DNA of 64,000 nucleotides from NCBI GenBank assembly GCA_020740775.1, contig JAHEWK010000004.1, forward strand, positions 2,542,001 through 2,606,000. The letters run 5' to 3'. Positions 1-9,910 of the stretch are shown here, piece by piece. The DNA comes from Ilyonectria destructans (taxonomy: Eukaryota; Ascomycota; Sordariomycetes; Hypocreales; Nectriaceae). The notes beneath the pieces are model-generated. The model was not told where the DNA came from. It did no database searches and saw nothing but the letters and a program-made list of their open reading frames with translations. The translations under genes were made by a program, and so were the position numbers. Numbering within the stretch: position 1 is the stretch's first letter; each line of letters starts with the position of its first letter.

Positions 1-922
1 TCAATGGTATCACCATTCATCTCGCCCTCAATGTTGTCCTTCAGGGTCAGGAGGGCAATGTGAATGGCATCCTCGAGCTCCAGCTCCTCCGAGTATCGCT
101 TCTCCAGGAAAGTCTTGGCCTTAGTCGCGCTCTTGCCGATGGCCGTGGCCTTCCAGGGATAGTAGCTGCCCGAGGGATCAACCTGGTACAGCATGGGGCC
201 GCCCTTTTGGACGCCGCCAGTCTTCTTGGTAGGCTTCTTCGCATCACTGTCATCACTGTCGTCGGAATCCTCCTCCTCCTCAGGCTCGATGCCCTCGTCC
301 CATCCAGCGACCAACAGGCTCACGCCGTAAGGTCGGACACCGGCAGACTGAGTGGCCTCCTGCATGACACGGGCGACATCCTGCACCAATATCCGGGTGG
401 GAGGGTACTCGTTGTAGATGCGCTTGTAGCCGGTGTGCGAGACCTTGCGCGCGCGGTCCACCAGGATTCTGTAGTCGGGTCCCATGCCGGAGTACACCAT
501 ACCGATGTTAGGAGTGATGTTGCTGATCTTGGACAAGGAGCTCTGGTCGGCGAGGGGCGAGGATGACTTCTTCTCGGTGGCGAGGACGATACCGTTCGTG
601 GCTATCCATGGTCAGCGGCAGTTCGTCCTAGAATGTCCCGTGCAGCGCGAACCTTTGATGCCAAGGGCAGTTATACCCTGGTTGACGGCGTTGAGGGCAT
701 ACTCTGTGGGCACACGTTAGTTCCGCTGTTGGTGTTTATCGCAAGCGACCCGGGAGCCCGATGAGAGCCCCCGATGGCCTGAAGCCGAGGGTCTGCATAC
801 CGATCTGGACCAGCTTTCCACTATAACCTTGTCAGTATTGCTGCCCGCATCACCGCCACCGTCATCGGGGCAACGCACCTGGGGGAGAAGGTCGTGAGGG
901 AGAAGGAGTATCGGTCGGCCAT
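1..922 (-). CDS. PRE8: 20S proteasome subunit alpha type-2 (3' end outside window)
   Basis: Structural alpha-ring subunit of the 20S proteasome core, needed for gating and ring assembly in cytosol and nucleus. Four exons are visible on minus: 922-879, 820-801, 703-653 and 601 to beyond base 1. The spliced product opens with the alpha-subunit signature ([15 protein letters not shown], then [16 protein letters not shown]). It continues through the conserved [18 protein letters not shown] and EMNGDTIE blocks. About 238 residues are in the window and the stop is not reached, so only a few C-terminal residues are missing. Between the [13 protein letters not shown] segment and [12 protein letters not shown] sits a charged insert, first Asp/Ser-rich and then Lys-rich, which I take to be a surface loop. 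The start is the only Met that gives the family N-terminus. The gene diverges from the RING-CH gene across about 570 bp. Confidence 0.95.
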
Positions 923-1495
923 GTTTGCGAGTCCTGCTGGGAAGTGCTCGACGAGGGGGCCGGGTGTAGAATATCGGTGCGGGACGGATTGGTGGTTCTG
1001 AGGGTGACAAGGGATCAAGCAAGCAAGGCTGCAACTGGAGCTTTGGTGTTTGGCCAGCAGCTCCCGCCTCTCCAGGCACGGCCAAGCTGCGCGTCAAGCT
1101 CGGGCGCCGGTGGCAGCTGTGCCGGGGAAACACATTATCCGGGCCCGGGCTACAAACACTTTTGTCCCCACACACCCCCTCGCCGATTCTTATTCAGCAC
1201 AGCCATCATCAGTTTCTCGGCAGGTTCGGTTGAATTCCTCCTGCGCCCTGCGGAAGGCTGAGCTGGCCTTTTCACCATTTCCGACATGACCTTGGCAACC
1301 AGGTCCCTTCCCCGCCATTTCGCACTCTCTCCCTCGCTGAGTCTGGCCGAGCTTGCTATTCTACATGTAGGTTGGGCCTGACAGCCTCATTGGACCATTG
1401 TGACACAGCTACGACCACGCACCAGATCTCTTCTGTTGGCAGCTGCTATCCCCTTCTTTGTTTTACCATCGCATCCACAGGCATCTTCTCTGAAC
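923..1495. other. Divergent intergenic region, PRE8 / RING-CH gene
   Basis: About 570 bp of shared upstream DNA and 5' leader. Pyrimidine-rich stretches just upstream of 1496 resemble fungal leader sequence. The reading frame of the RING-CH gene is open back to 1400 but has no ATG there. No convincing TATA box was seen. Confidence 0.6.
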
Positions 1496-2440
1496 ATGGA
1501 TAATCCAACGTGGGATTGGTCCTCGGTTGGGGACAGCTCATCCCACCAGCCTCAACCCGAGGCGACTTCGGAACCGACGCACCGCCGACCGCCGCCAGCC
1601 CAGCCAGAGCAGCCGCCGCATCCAGAGCCTCAAGCTGCGCCGAATGGCAGACAGTACGGTCCTCGCACATGTCGCATCTGCTTCGACACGGAGCACCCCA
1701 AGTTTCCGACCGAAACTGCCGGCACTTTTGGACTCCCCGCCTCGACTCGCCCTACATACGCTTCTGATGACCCAGAGCTAGGACGGCTGCTTTCACCATG
1801 CAAGTGTAAGGGATCGCAGAAATATGTTCACGAGGGCTGTCTCAATGCCTGGAGACTAGCAAACCCTACTGAAGCAAGGAACTACTGGCAATGTCCGACT
1901 TGCAAGTTCACGTACCGAATCTCTCGCCTCAGCTGGGCGTCTGCCCTGAGCAGCAAATGGGCACAGTTCGCCCTCACGTTTGTGATTCTCGTGCTGGGCA
2001 TCTTTGCTCTTGGTTTCGTCGCGGACCCGTTGTTCGATCTTTGGTCTGACCCTATCGGGACCATCGGCGAAACTGTCACAAGCGTGGTATCAGATATCGA
2101 GGCCTTGAAACAGCCTCCGTACGAAGAGCCTACATCGTGGGCGGAGCACTTTCTCAAGGGCTTTTTCTCCCTCGGCATTGTCGGGCTGGCCAAATCCATG
2201 TTTGCAATGTCGCCCTGGCACTGGTGGAACCTTCGAAGCAGTGGTCTTATGAATACTACTGGCAGACGACAGGGAACTGGAAGGGCGCGTGTTGAGAACA
2301 TCAGCCTGATCTTTGTTGTCATCGGGGCTTTTACCTTTTTGATGGGTATCTGGAAGGTCGTCAAGGCGCTCAGCGCCCGTGTACTCAGCAACATCAGTGA
2401 CAGGGTTGTCGACGTGGATGAGGACGACAATGATGACTGA
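1496..2440 (+). CDS. RING-CH (MARCH-type) membrane E3 ubiquitin ligase
   Basis: Predicted membrane-anchored ubiquitin ligase of the RINGv/MARCH family, 314 aa, intronless. A Pro/Gln-rich N-terminus (residues 20-55) precedes a C4HC3 zinc-binding domain: C59-x2-C62, C102-x-C104, H112-x2-C115, C133-x2-C136. The gap of 39 residues between the first and second ligand pairs is long for the domain. Hydrophobic segments follow at about 158-176, 215-235 and 270-290, consistent with an ER or endosomal membrane protein. The tail ends in an acidic run (DVDEDDND). The frame is open upstream to a GTG at 1400, but the first in-frame ATG is at 1496 and the protein looks complete from there. Family-level function is well founded. 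The substrate is unknown. Confidence 0.88.
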   Translation: MDNPTWDWSSVGDSSSHQPQPEATSEPTHRRPPPAQPEQPPHPEPQAAPNGRQYGPRTCRICFDTEHPKFPTETAGTFGLPASTRPTYASDDPELGRLLSPCKCKGSQKYVHEGCLNAWRLANPTEARNYWQCPTCKFTYRISRLSWASALSSKWAQFALTFVILVLGIFALGFVADPLFDLWSDPIGTIGETVTSVVSDIEALKQPPYEEPTSWAEHFLKGFFSLGIVGLAKSMFAMSPWHWWNLRSSGLMNTTGRRQGTGRARVENISLIFVVIGAFTFLMGIWKVVKALSARVLSNISDRVVDVDEDDNDD

Positions 2441-3472
2441 GTCATCTACGAGTCCCATCAAGAGAGTAAGAAAGAACAATGATGATCGCTTTGTTACGGT
2501 TTCCGCGAGAGCAGATGCTCAGCCGTGTGCTCACTCAATGAATGTTATGCACACTCTTAAGTTGCCTCGAACTCGCTCTTCCGCGTCAAGTCAACTAGTC
2601 TGTGTGCAAAGATTTACGCTCTGCTTCGCCTTGACTAAGGACCGTTTTGGTTCCTTACTCGTCGGCCTGTATGAGATTATCAGTCACCAACTACGCTTCT
2701 GGATTCCTTCGGGCGTCCACGAGCAAATCCGGGTATCTGCTAGGTACACACCAGTACAAAGCTGTAAGCAGACTGCCCAGTGAATGCCTGATACATTCTA
2801 TTTCGAGAATAATACACCATGTTACCGATATCTCAGTGTTGTCTTGCGTTCGTGCCACATTGCCCTTCACTTCCTTGTGCTTCCCCTCGTTGTGGTAACA
2901 ATTACGCCTCATCTAAATTGTCTCAATATAAACGTCTCATTGTTTTTCTCCCATTGCACTCGGAGTAAATTTCTGGAACGACAATAGTGGCATCTGGAGT
3001 GACCTTTCACATCGTGGTTTCACCGATCCGTCCCTCCATGTCTCCGGATATTTATAGGTCCGACACCGAGATGACGTTGGTGGTTCCTCATATCCCCTGC
3101 AGCAGTATGCGACCCATGTGGGCCGCATTGCGCATGCTCGTGCTGGACCGAAAGGCCATCTATCAAGATTGTGCAAATGATGGCTCCTTGATCCCTCCAA
3201 CTCTTTGCTGGTTTCCGCTAGAATTGTCGCTCTTTTCCTCACACCGACTCCGGCCTCCGACCTGGCCCGCCAAACCGAATCCCAGAGCGCTTCAAGGTCA
3301 CACAGAAACCAGATCGTCTTCCCGCCAGGAGTCGGTGCTTTCGATTATCCTCGGTTGCGACTTGCGATTTCAACGCCTTCACGACTCGAAAATCGATGAG
3401 GTGACCCCGTTACCGAGCCCTAAGAAGACACACAGATCGAGCACTGCCCTCGAGGCTGTCCACTCGGGCAAA
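2441..3472 (+). other. Intergenic region
   Basis: About 1 kb between two plus-strand genes. It should hold the 3' end of the RING-CH gene and the promoter of the GT34 gene. The frame upstream of 3473 is open back to 2987, but that extension is low in conserved features and the type II membrane protein starts naturally at 3473. No other feature seen. Confidence 0.5.
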
Positions 3473-4534
3473 ATGCACTTCGCCTACCCTCCTCGCAAAG
3501 ACTCGAACCCCCCACCATTCCGACCTAGAACTTCGAAGGTGCCGCTATTGCGACCGAGTCGCCTAAGAACTATACTCTTGCTAGTCCTGACCATCGTTGG
3601 GTTCTTGTGGCTTCTTTCCGGTCCGAGAAAGGAACCTCCATATCGCGAGCATGTGCCGTCTGGGAAACCGCCTGTCGTCATCTTGACCGTCGTGGACCCA
3701 ACAAAGTACAGCGATGAGTACTTGAAGACGATAACGGATAATCGAGAACAGTACGCCGCGAAACATGGTGAGCATCATATGGGAGTTTCGTCTACCGTGT
3801 CGCAACTTCTGACCCGACGTTTGCAGGCTACGTGACCATGATTGTAAAGTTATTTGACTACCAAACCGACGGCGCCCCTCAATCATGGGCCAGAATCTTT
3901 GCGATGCGACACGCGCTTTCTTTATACCCTGATTCCAAATTCATCTGGTTCCTCGACCAAAATGCCTACATCATGGAGTTGGACGTGTCCCTGGAGGACC
4001 AACTGACGGACACGCCGAAGCTGGAGGGGCTGATGATCAGGGACAGGTCCATCGTACCGCCGGACAGCATTATCAAGACTTTTACTCACCTGAAAGGAGA
4101 CGAGGCTGCCTTTATCATCAGCCAGGACGAAACCGGGCTTGTGATAAACAGTTTTCTCATCCGCAATGGTGACTGGGCCAAGTTCTTTATTGAAACGTGG
4201 ATGGACCCTCTCTACCGAAGCTACAATTTCCAAAAGGCTGAGAGACATGCCTTGGTAAGTTTTTACGGCCCCATCGAGACGGGACTTTCTAACTCTGTCA
4301 CAGGAGCACATCGTACAATGGCACCCCACGATCTTGTCAAAGCTTGCCCTCGTGCCCCAGCGCACCATTGCCTCGTACGGCCGCAACAAGGAGGGCAACT
4401 CGTACCGAGACGGCGATTTCGTGGCCCTTCTAATAGACTGCCACCCAACCGGACCCAACAGTTGCGACAAACAATCGCAATCCTACCTGAATCAACTGCG
4501 GACGAAGGCCGCCACGGCAGAGCAGAAATCCTAG
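3473..4534 (+). CDS. GT34 glycosyltransferase (Mnn10/Mnn11/Gma12 family)
   Basis: Golgi glycosyltransferase of the GMA12/MNN10 family, which adds mannose or galactose to N-glycan outer chains. Three exons, 3473-3767, 3827-4254 and 4304-4534, give 317 aa. Residues 32-50 form the single N-terminal membrane anchor of a type II Golgi protein after a Pro/Arg-rich cytosolic tail. The catalytic region holds the family blocks around YVTMIVKLFDYQ, SWARIFAMRHAL, SKFIWFLDQNAYIM and LVINSFLIRNGDWA. At the position of the metal-binding DxD the sequence reads D142-Q-N144, so metal binding may differ or this may be a partner subunit rather than the main catalytic one. That reading is inference. Intron 1 is 59 bp and intron 2 is 49 bp, both GT-AG. 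The donor sugar and exact subfamily are unresolved. Confidence 0.85.
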
Positions 4535-5797
4535 ACGACCCACGACGAGGCATTATGGAAGGCGGGAGTGAAATTATGGCGTTTGAGACTCGGAGCATCT
4601 CCGGCATGGAGGAAGCGAATCTATGTAAATCTCTTGGCGTTATCGGACTGTTCCAGGATATTGGAAAGCATGAGGGCGAGAGAGGGACCTTTGGGGTAGA
4701 TGGTCTTCAATGTTGCGTCTGGGGAATGATGGTTTAGTGCCAATTAAGACGGGGGAGACAGCATTCAAATTTCTCACGAGGGAATCGTATTTTGAAGAAC
4801 ATAGTGCTCAACTATTGACGTACGTAGCATTTTAGGGATGTCTCGTTTTTGTTTTGGGCTAGATTATGACAGCCAGCTATGACTGGTGAGTTTGAATGCA
4901 GATATGAGCCTGTTGAACCAGCGAAGAGACATCTTCAGCCGGACGGTTGGCCACGGTCATCCTGTATGTTACCTTTCTGCTTCTTTGAAGGTCCATTCTG
5001 CTCCTCCGTGTCAAATACCAGTCTTGTGATTCCTAGCATACTTTTGGGCCTAACTCTTGGACTGGATGCTTCGAGGACGAAGGTCGTAGGTGCTCTCGTT
5101 CACCATCTTCATGAAATCGTTAGAAGTCACATCGTGGTTCCGAGGCGCTCGGGGTGCAAAAGGGAACAAAAGGTGGCCATGGCCATGGATTCTCGCGACG
5201 CTTGAATGTCAATTGCTGGATAGTGGAGTGGCTTGAGGGGTTGGGTCTGAGCCGATTGCTGTTGCACCGATCGGAGATGAAGAAATGAGGCGATTCCCAA
5301 AGTCACGAAATGAAACGCACTGTAACTGCAGCGGCGGGTGCTCTAAAGGCCAGAATTAAATGTTTCAGATCATGCAGCAGGGAGATAGGGGGCTAAACTC
5401 CCGATTTTAGAGACAAGGCACGATGTTTGCGCGTGTTTGTTTGTATGCGTATGGGAGTTGGAACACTGACCCAAGAGAGCGCTTCCTTTGATCTGCATAC
5501 AATATTAGTAGTTAAAGAAGGCGCACATGCCCTTCCCAGCGTATTAACTCCCTGTTCTTTAGGTGGTCAGCCTCCTTTACAACCCTCAGCCTCCAACCCA
5601 AAAGCCGCGCCTGTCACAGTGAATCACGACACGTGCATTCTGTTTGGTCCAGACTTGACAGCTGCACCAGCATTCTTCGTTTCCTGCAACTTCTCATCAA
5701 CATCACCCCAGATGCAAAGTTCTTGTTCCCAGTGGTCGCTTTCTGAACCATCTTCTATTAGTCCTCGACTAGATTCAGCAACCAGAAATCCTCGACT
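4535..5797. other. Intergenic region, no gene seen
   Basis: About 1.26 kb between the GT34 and F-box genes, both on plus. Short open frames here show no conserved motif or splice pattern. It probably holds the 3' end of the GT34 gene and the F-box promoter. Confidence 0.5.
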
Positions 5798-7040
5798 ATG
5801 GCCTACTCGAACGCTACACCAGCGCTGTACAAGCTGCCCTTGGAGTTAGTTTCTGCCATCAGTTCCTTTTCCGATGTCTCAAGTCTGGATTCCATTTCCA
5901 GAGCTTCAAAGGTCTGCCGACAGCTTTTTGCTCCGCATCTTCTTGAGGAAGTTCGGTTTGACGGTAGTCAAGCCTCCCTTGCATGCCTCTTGCGCGGGTT
6001 TCTCCTGAACCCAGCCAATGCCCCAGTTGTCGGCTTGAGGAATCATATCAGGTAAGTTCATCTTCAATTACCCCAGCTCCTCAGTTTCATCGTTTAATAC
6101 AAGTTTATAGATGCGCGACCATTATTCTTCGCTCGAGCCCCACCACCTGGAGAAACGCAGCCAACTCCTCACGGGATGTTGAGGGACTGCCAATGCAAAT
6201 TTTTGATTCAATCCAGTTGATGGGCAACCTTCATTCCCTGGCTCTCGATCTCGAATTCCTCCCTACCGATCAAACAATAGTCCTAGCCAAAGCCTTGAAA
6301 TCGACAGAGCCGTGGCGACTTCGACACCTTAGAGTTGCCAGCCACGGGCTGCTCGGCCACGTTGCGATCAAGCATTGCTGTCCCGACACGCTCAAGATTC
6401 TACAGATTTACAAAGGGACTAGATCTGCAGATTTTTTTGCTGCAGCCAAACATTGCAGGGGACTCGAAAGGCTCCAGATTTTTGCCGATTCCGAGTGCCG
6501 GTGGTGGGCCACCTTGGAGGAAATTACCGTCCACTTTGTGCACCTCCAGTGGCTAGTGATTCTTGATAGCCGAGATCACGATAGCTTTGATAACACTCGC
6601 ACCTTCATTTCTGATGAGTCTGGATATGTCAGTATTGCTCGGTCTGGGTTGGCTCCTGTCCTTGCCCAGCCTGCACAGTGAAGCTTCTTCTTGCTGACGA
6701 CAACGTACAATAGGATGAGGTAATCGGGCACTTAGAAGCCATTCTCGAAGATTTACCGAAGCTGCGACATTTCGCCTTTTCACTAGGGCTCAACAAAGTG
6801 GATGATCAACTACTACACGGAGATGGGACGGAGGGATTTCCAGACCTGTTCTACGAGGGATTGATCGATCGGATTAGCACCGCCCTGCCAAAGCTTCGAC
6901 AGCTGTGTGTGATGATTGCATGGCCGAATATGTGGAGAGGAGTCAGAACAGAGGACGGCGAGGCTATGTATACCGAATATGAGTACCTCGATGAGACTAT
7001 TCACTTCAATCGGATATTTCCGGTTGGACTAAGTGAGTGA
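5798..7040 (+). CDS. F-box protein, putative SCF substrate receptor
   Basis: Predicted F-box protein of 365 aa. Three exons fit: 5798-6051, 6111-6627 and 6714-7040. The N-terminus holds an F-box-like helix bundle at about residues 13-50 (LPLELVSAISSF, then a conserved SRASKVCRQL helix), which would bind Skp1 in an SCF ubiquitin ligase. The rest has repeated leucine-rich stretches (LHSLALDLEFLP, LRHLRVASHG, LERLQIFAD, LQWLVILD, LRHFAFSLG), as in the LRR-like C-terminal part of fungal F-box proteins. Intron 1 (6052-6110) is canonical. Intron 2 (6628-6713) is inferred from a GTCAGT donor, a GCTGAC branch site and a TAG acceptor that keep the frame. Without it the protein would stop at 6681 and lose its last 108 residues. 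The substrate cannot be inferred. Confidence 0.75.
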
Positions 7041-7340
7041 TTTGTTTGGTCGCAAGGCGGTTTAGGGAATCATGATGCATTTATTATGAGAGGACGAGTC
7101 ATTCACACAATGATGGAATGTCGCATGCCATGAGGCTATTTGGGGGATCTATTGGATCTGACAAGGTCGAATAGTCAATCAACAGTACCGGCAGTGTCCT
7201 TTGTGCACTAACTAGGGAAGGAGTAATTTGCTATAAAATTTATCTTCTAATGTGTCGCGTTTTGTGAATATGTCATCAAGTCCTTGGTCCGGCCTGTCAA
7301 TCCCACGATTGACAAGCATAGAGTTGGGACCGGTCTTAAG
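7041..7340. other. Intergenic region
   Basis: About 300 bp, fairly AT-rich, downstream of the F-box gene. No feature seen. Confidence 0.4.
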
Positions 7341-7592
7341 TCAGCCTCTGCTGTGAGAGTTTAATGCGGCGCCGTCGTAACCGATGAAGCCAGGCCAGTA
7401 CGAAATGCGGTTCGTCTTGATTACACAACCGAAGACATGGCTGTTGGAGCAGTGCTCGCTGGAATTGATAGCAGTGGAGTCGGAGTCACGAGGGGCGGGC
7501 CTCTTGCGTGTAGCCATATCATGACGACGGTGGCCTCCACGACTTGAACATGTGAAGGACAAGGTGCTTGTCAGAATGCTGTCAGAATGCAC
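7341..7592 (-). pseudogene. Truncated relic of the secreted-protein gene at 8956-9618
   Basis: A short minus-strand frame of at most 83 codons whose last 30 residues (HVFGCVIKTNRISYWPGFIG, then YDGAALNSHSRG) align with residues of the nearby secreted protein (GVLGCKINTNHVAYWPSSVG onward). Matching positions include the V-x-G-C, T-N and Y-W-P motifs. The alignment stops after the first third of the family. The N-terminal part has no signal peptide, and a Cys of the full gene is replaced by Tyr. The simplest reading is a diverged tandem duplicate that has lost both ends. A short expressed gene with an unseen first exon cannot be excluded. Confidence 0.55.
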
Positions 7593-8955
7593 GAGGAAGT
7601 TTGTCAGACGTCAAACGTACACGTCGTTGGAGTTCATTCGCAAGTTTAACGGTACACTCAAGCAGCGTAGCACCGAGCAATCCGGAACGAATGCGCCGTG
7701 TGCTGGTGATGGTGGTGATGCGTAACAAAGCATCACGACTCTAAATGCCGTCCGCGTAGATACAACCTTCTCTCGCGCACCCGTCTCCACGTGCAATGTT
7801 CCCATCTTCGGCGCACACGACGCCAGCACAGTCAGCACGAGGCGTAGCTCATCCAGCATCGCAAGCAGCGCTCTCCCTGCCATCAAAGGGTCAAACGTCC
7901 CGGTCGACTAGCCCAGGGACCACCCAGCCGGCTGCCTCTTCCGGCGGCCTACAACCGAAGCAAGGTCAGGGCAGCATGTCTGCGCACGAGCTGTTTTCTC
8001 GCTCAAAGGACCGCACCGCACCGCCCGAAGCCCCGTTTCACGAACCAACCACCCGCCCTATCGCGGGTTTCATCTTGAGTGGGCGCTCTGACCAGGTTCC
8101 CCAGATCTCGTCCGACGGCGTCGAACCGAATCCTCTACGACTCCGTCGTATACGGATGAACAGGCCAAAGTAACGCGTTTTTTTGAACTCTTTCAGCTTG
8201 GCCGAGACAGTCGTTTCGCCTTGTCGGCCACGGTTTCATTCGCATCCCTCGTCGGGCGAGTCAAAGCTCACCACGAGCCAGAGCCCACCTGGTGATCGCA
8301 CAGCGAACACCGCCTGTCAGCTGATCTGACCGGCAGGCCCCAGCGAGTACGCAGTGTCAAACCTACAGTGCCGAATGAATGGACAAATGCAGGGACAACA
8401 AAGCAGTGCAAATTAACAAAGAATCGTAGTCTTGTTTCAAACGACGCGCGGCGGGATGAACTTTGCAGTAGGTAGTTACTCCGTAGACCGCCTGCAGTTC
8501 CAGGACATACAGTTGGCTGGCATGTGAGGCGCCTCCACAAAGAAACTTCGCCCAGAGCCTTACCGGCATCTGCTGTCAGGCCCCAGGGGCGGCCACAGAG
8601 GGGGGTGCATATGCGGTGTCACTCCTGTCAAGCTGTGTGTGCCCCATCACATGGAAATGATTGGCTGGCGGTTGGGGAAAGGCAATCAGCAGCTGATGGC
8701 TGCAAGGCACAATGCTACCTGGCTTACACAACCATCCGAATAGCCGACGTACAATCAAAGGCACCAAGGAACATGTAGATGAAGGTCAAAATGCCACAAT
8801 TTCTGTGGGCTTGTTTCTTAAAGTCTATACTGAGAAGTGAAGAAAGCAAACGCGTTGGTTCTGTCTTTTGGTAATCATGTCCTGTTTCATTTCATTCATA
8901 GCGAGTGGTCACCCCCTATCCTAGGGCGGCGCTTTCATGGGAGAGCATCCCCGCT
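7593..8955. other. Intergenic region, no supported gene
   Basis: About 1.36 kb. A 125-codon Ser/Pro/Gln-rich frame on plus at 7796-8173 has no motif, and its composition can arise by chance in GC-rich DNA. The bases next to 8956 are probably the 3' untranslated region of the secreted-protein gene. Confidence 0.4.
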
Positions 8956-9618
8956 CTACTGGGCCAGAACCTTCTTTCCGGAGCCGTAGGCAATGTTGGT
9001 GACGTCGAGGCTGAGCGCCTTGGTGGATCCGAGGCCGCTGGGGCACTCGGGCTGGTTGGAGACAGCAAGGTTGACGGCGCAGATCTCATCAACACCGTAC
9101 TTGCAGATGTCGTTGGCAATGTTGTAGAGGCGGTAGTTCTTGGCGACCCAGCTGTTGGGCTGAGAAAGGCACGAGGACAGGTAGTTCATGCTGTTGGCAG
9201 CCATGAGGGGCAGCTTGCCATCGTCGAGCAGGTCGTGGCACTTGCTGGGGTGGACAGTCTCGTACTGCATCTCGATGCCACCGCCCATCTGAGGATCCTC
9301 GGCAGCATGCTTGCCGAAGCCGAGCCAGTTCCAAGCGGCGTAGGAGATGTCAAAGGCACCGCCCGACTGGTCAATCTTGAGCACGTAGATCTTGCGACCT
9401 CCGTGCGAGAGCTGAAGGCAGATGTCGTCGCAGCCGACAGAGCTAGGCCAGTAGGCAACGTGGTTGGTGTTGATCTTGCATCCAAGGACTCCGACGGACG
9501 ACCCGTACTGGTCGTGAGGAGTCATGGAAGCAGTTCCGTAGCCGCGAGGGGCGAGGGCAGCGGCCGAGACCATGGTGGCCGAGGCGGCGGCGAGGATAGC
9601 GGTGAAGGAGGCAAACAT
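8956..9618 (-). CDS. Secreted Cys-containing protein, conserved in fungi, function unknown
   Basis: Intronless gene for a 220-aa secreted protein. Residues 1-22 form a clear signal peptide (MFASFTAILAAASATMVSAA), followed by APRGYGTASMTPHDQYGSSVG. The mature part contains eight or so cysteines (GCKI, GCDDIC, KCHDL, SSCLSQ, ICKYG, EICAV, ECPSG) that could form disulfides, plus blocks such as KINTNHVAYWP, KIDQSGGAFDISYAAWN and VSNQPECPSGLG. I recognise this as a type of secreted protein recurrent in Sordariomycetes. I cannot assign an enzymatic role from sequence. A double-psi beta-barrel or other cell-wall-associated fold is only a guess. A TATA-like box lies about 290 bp upstream, so the 5' leader is long. 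A decayed partial copy lies 1.4 kb downstream. Confidence 0.85.
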   Translation of the reverse strand: MFASFTAILAAASATMVSAAALAPRGYGTASMTPHDQYGSSVGVLGCKINTNHVAYWPSSVGCDDICLQLSHGGRKIYVLKIDQSGGAFDISYAAWNWLGFGKHAAEDPQMGGGIEMQYETVHPSKCHDLLDDGKLPLMAANSMNYLSSCLSQPNSWVAKNYRLYNIANDICKYGVDEICAVNLAVSNQPECPSGLGSTKALSLDVTNIAYGSGKKVLAQ

Positions 9619-9901
9619 CTTGTAGGTCTTGGGGAAGTCGAAACTTTGTACGGTTGAAGCGTGTGAGTTGGTTGAAGTTGTAAATGTCTAGAGGCTGGCT
9701 CGACTTGAATTCTCAACGCACGGCGATGAGGAAAGAGTTGGAGAGGGAGTGTGTTGGTTAGATCACAGATCTAATTCTTGGGTTGGCGCAGCCGAGAGAG
9801 TGACGAAGAAGAGAGAATGAAAGTGATATCGTGGTGATATCAAGAGAGAGTGTGTTGCGGTGAAAGAGAGACAAGATCCAGCTGGGGTGGATGCCGTGGT
9901 C

Positions 9902-9910
9902 TTATATAGA
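9902..9910 (-). promoter_or_regulatory. TATA box of the secreted-protein gene
   Basis: On minus the sequence reads TCTATATAAG about 285-290 bp upstream of the ATG at 9618. The bases between are rich in GA and GATATC-containing repeats, consistent with a 5' leader of roughly 250 bp. Inference from sequence only. Confidence 0.5.

Noticed and set aside
60..566. 168-codon frame on plus
   Set aside because: Antisense shadow of the proteasome subunit exon, whose minus-strand translation matches the alpha-2 family.
1109..1117. Sequence GGTGGCAGC resembling the yeast proteasome promoter element
   Set aside because: Two mismatches to the consensus and no second copy; could be chance.
1400..1495. GTG-initiated extension of the RING-CH gene
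   Set aside because: GTG is not a normal start in fungal nuclear genes; the first ATG is at 1496.
7796..8173. 125-codon Ser/Pro-rich frame on plus
   Set aside because: Low-complexity composition and no second line of evidence.
8905..9657. 250-codon frame on plus
   Set aside because: Antisense shadow of the secreted-protein gene.
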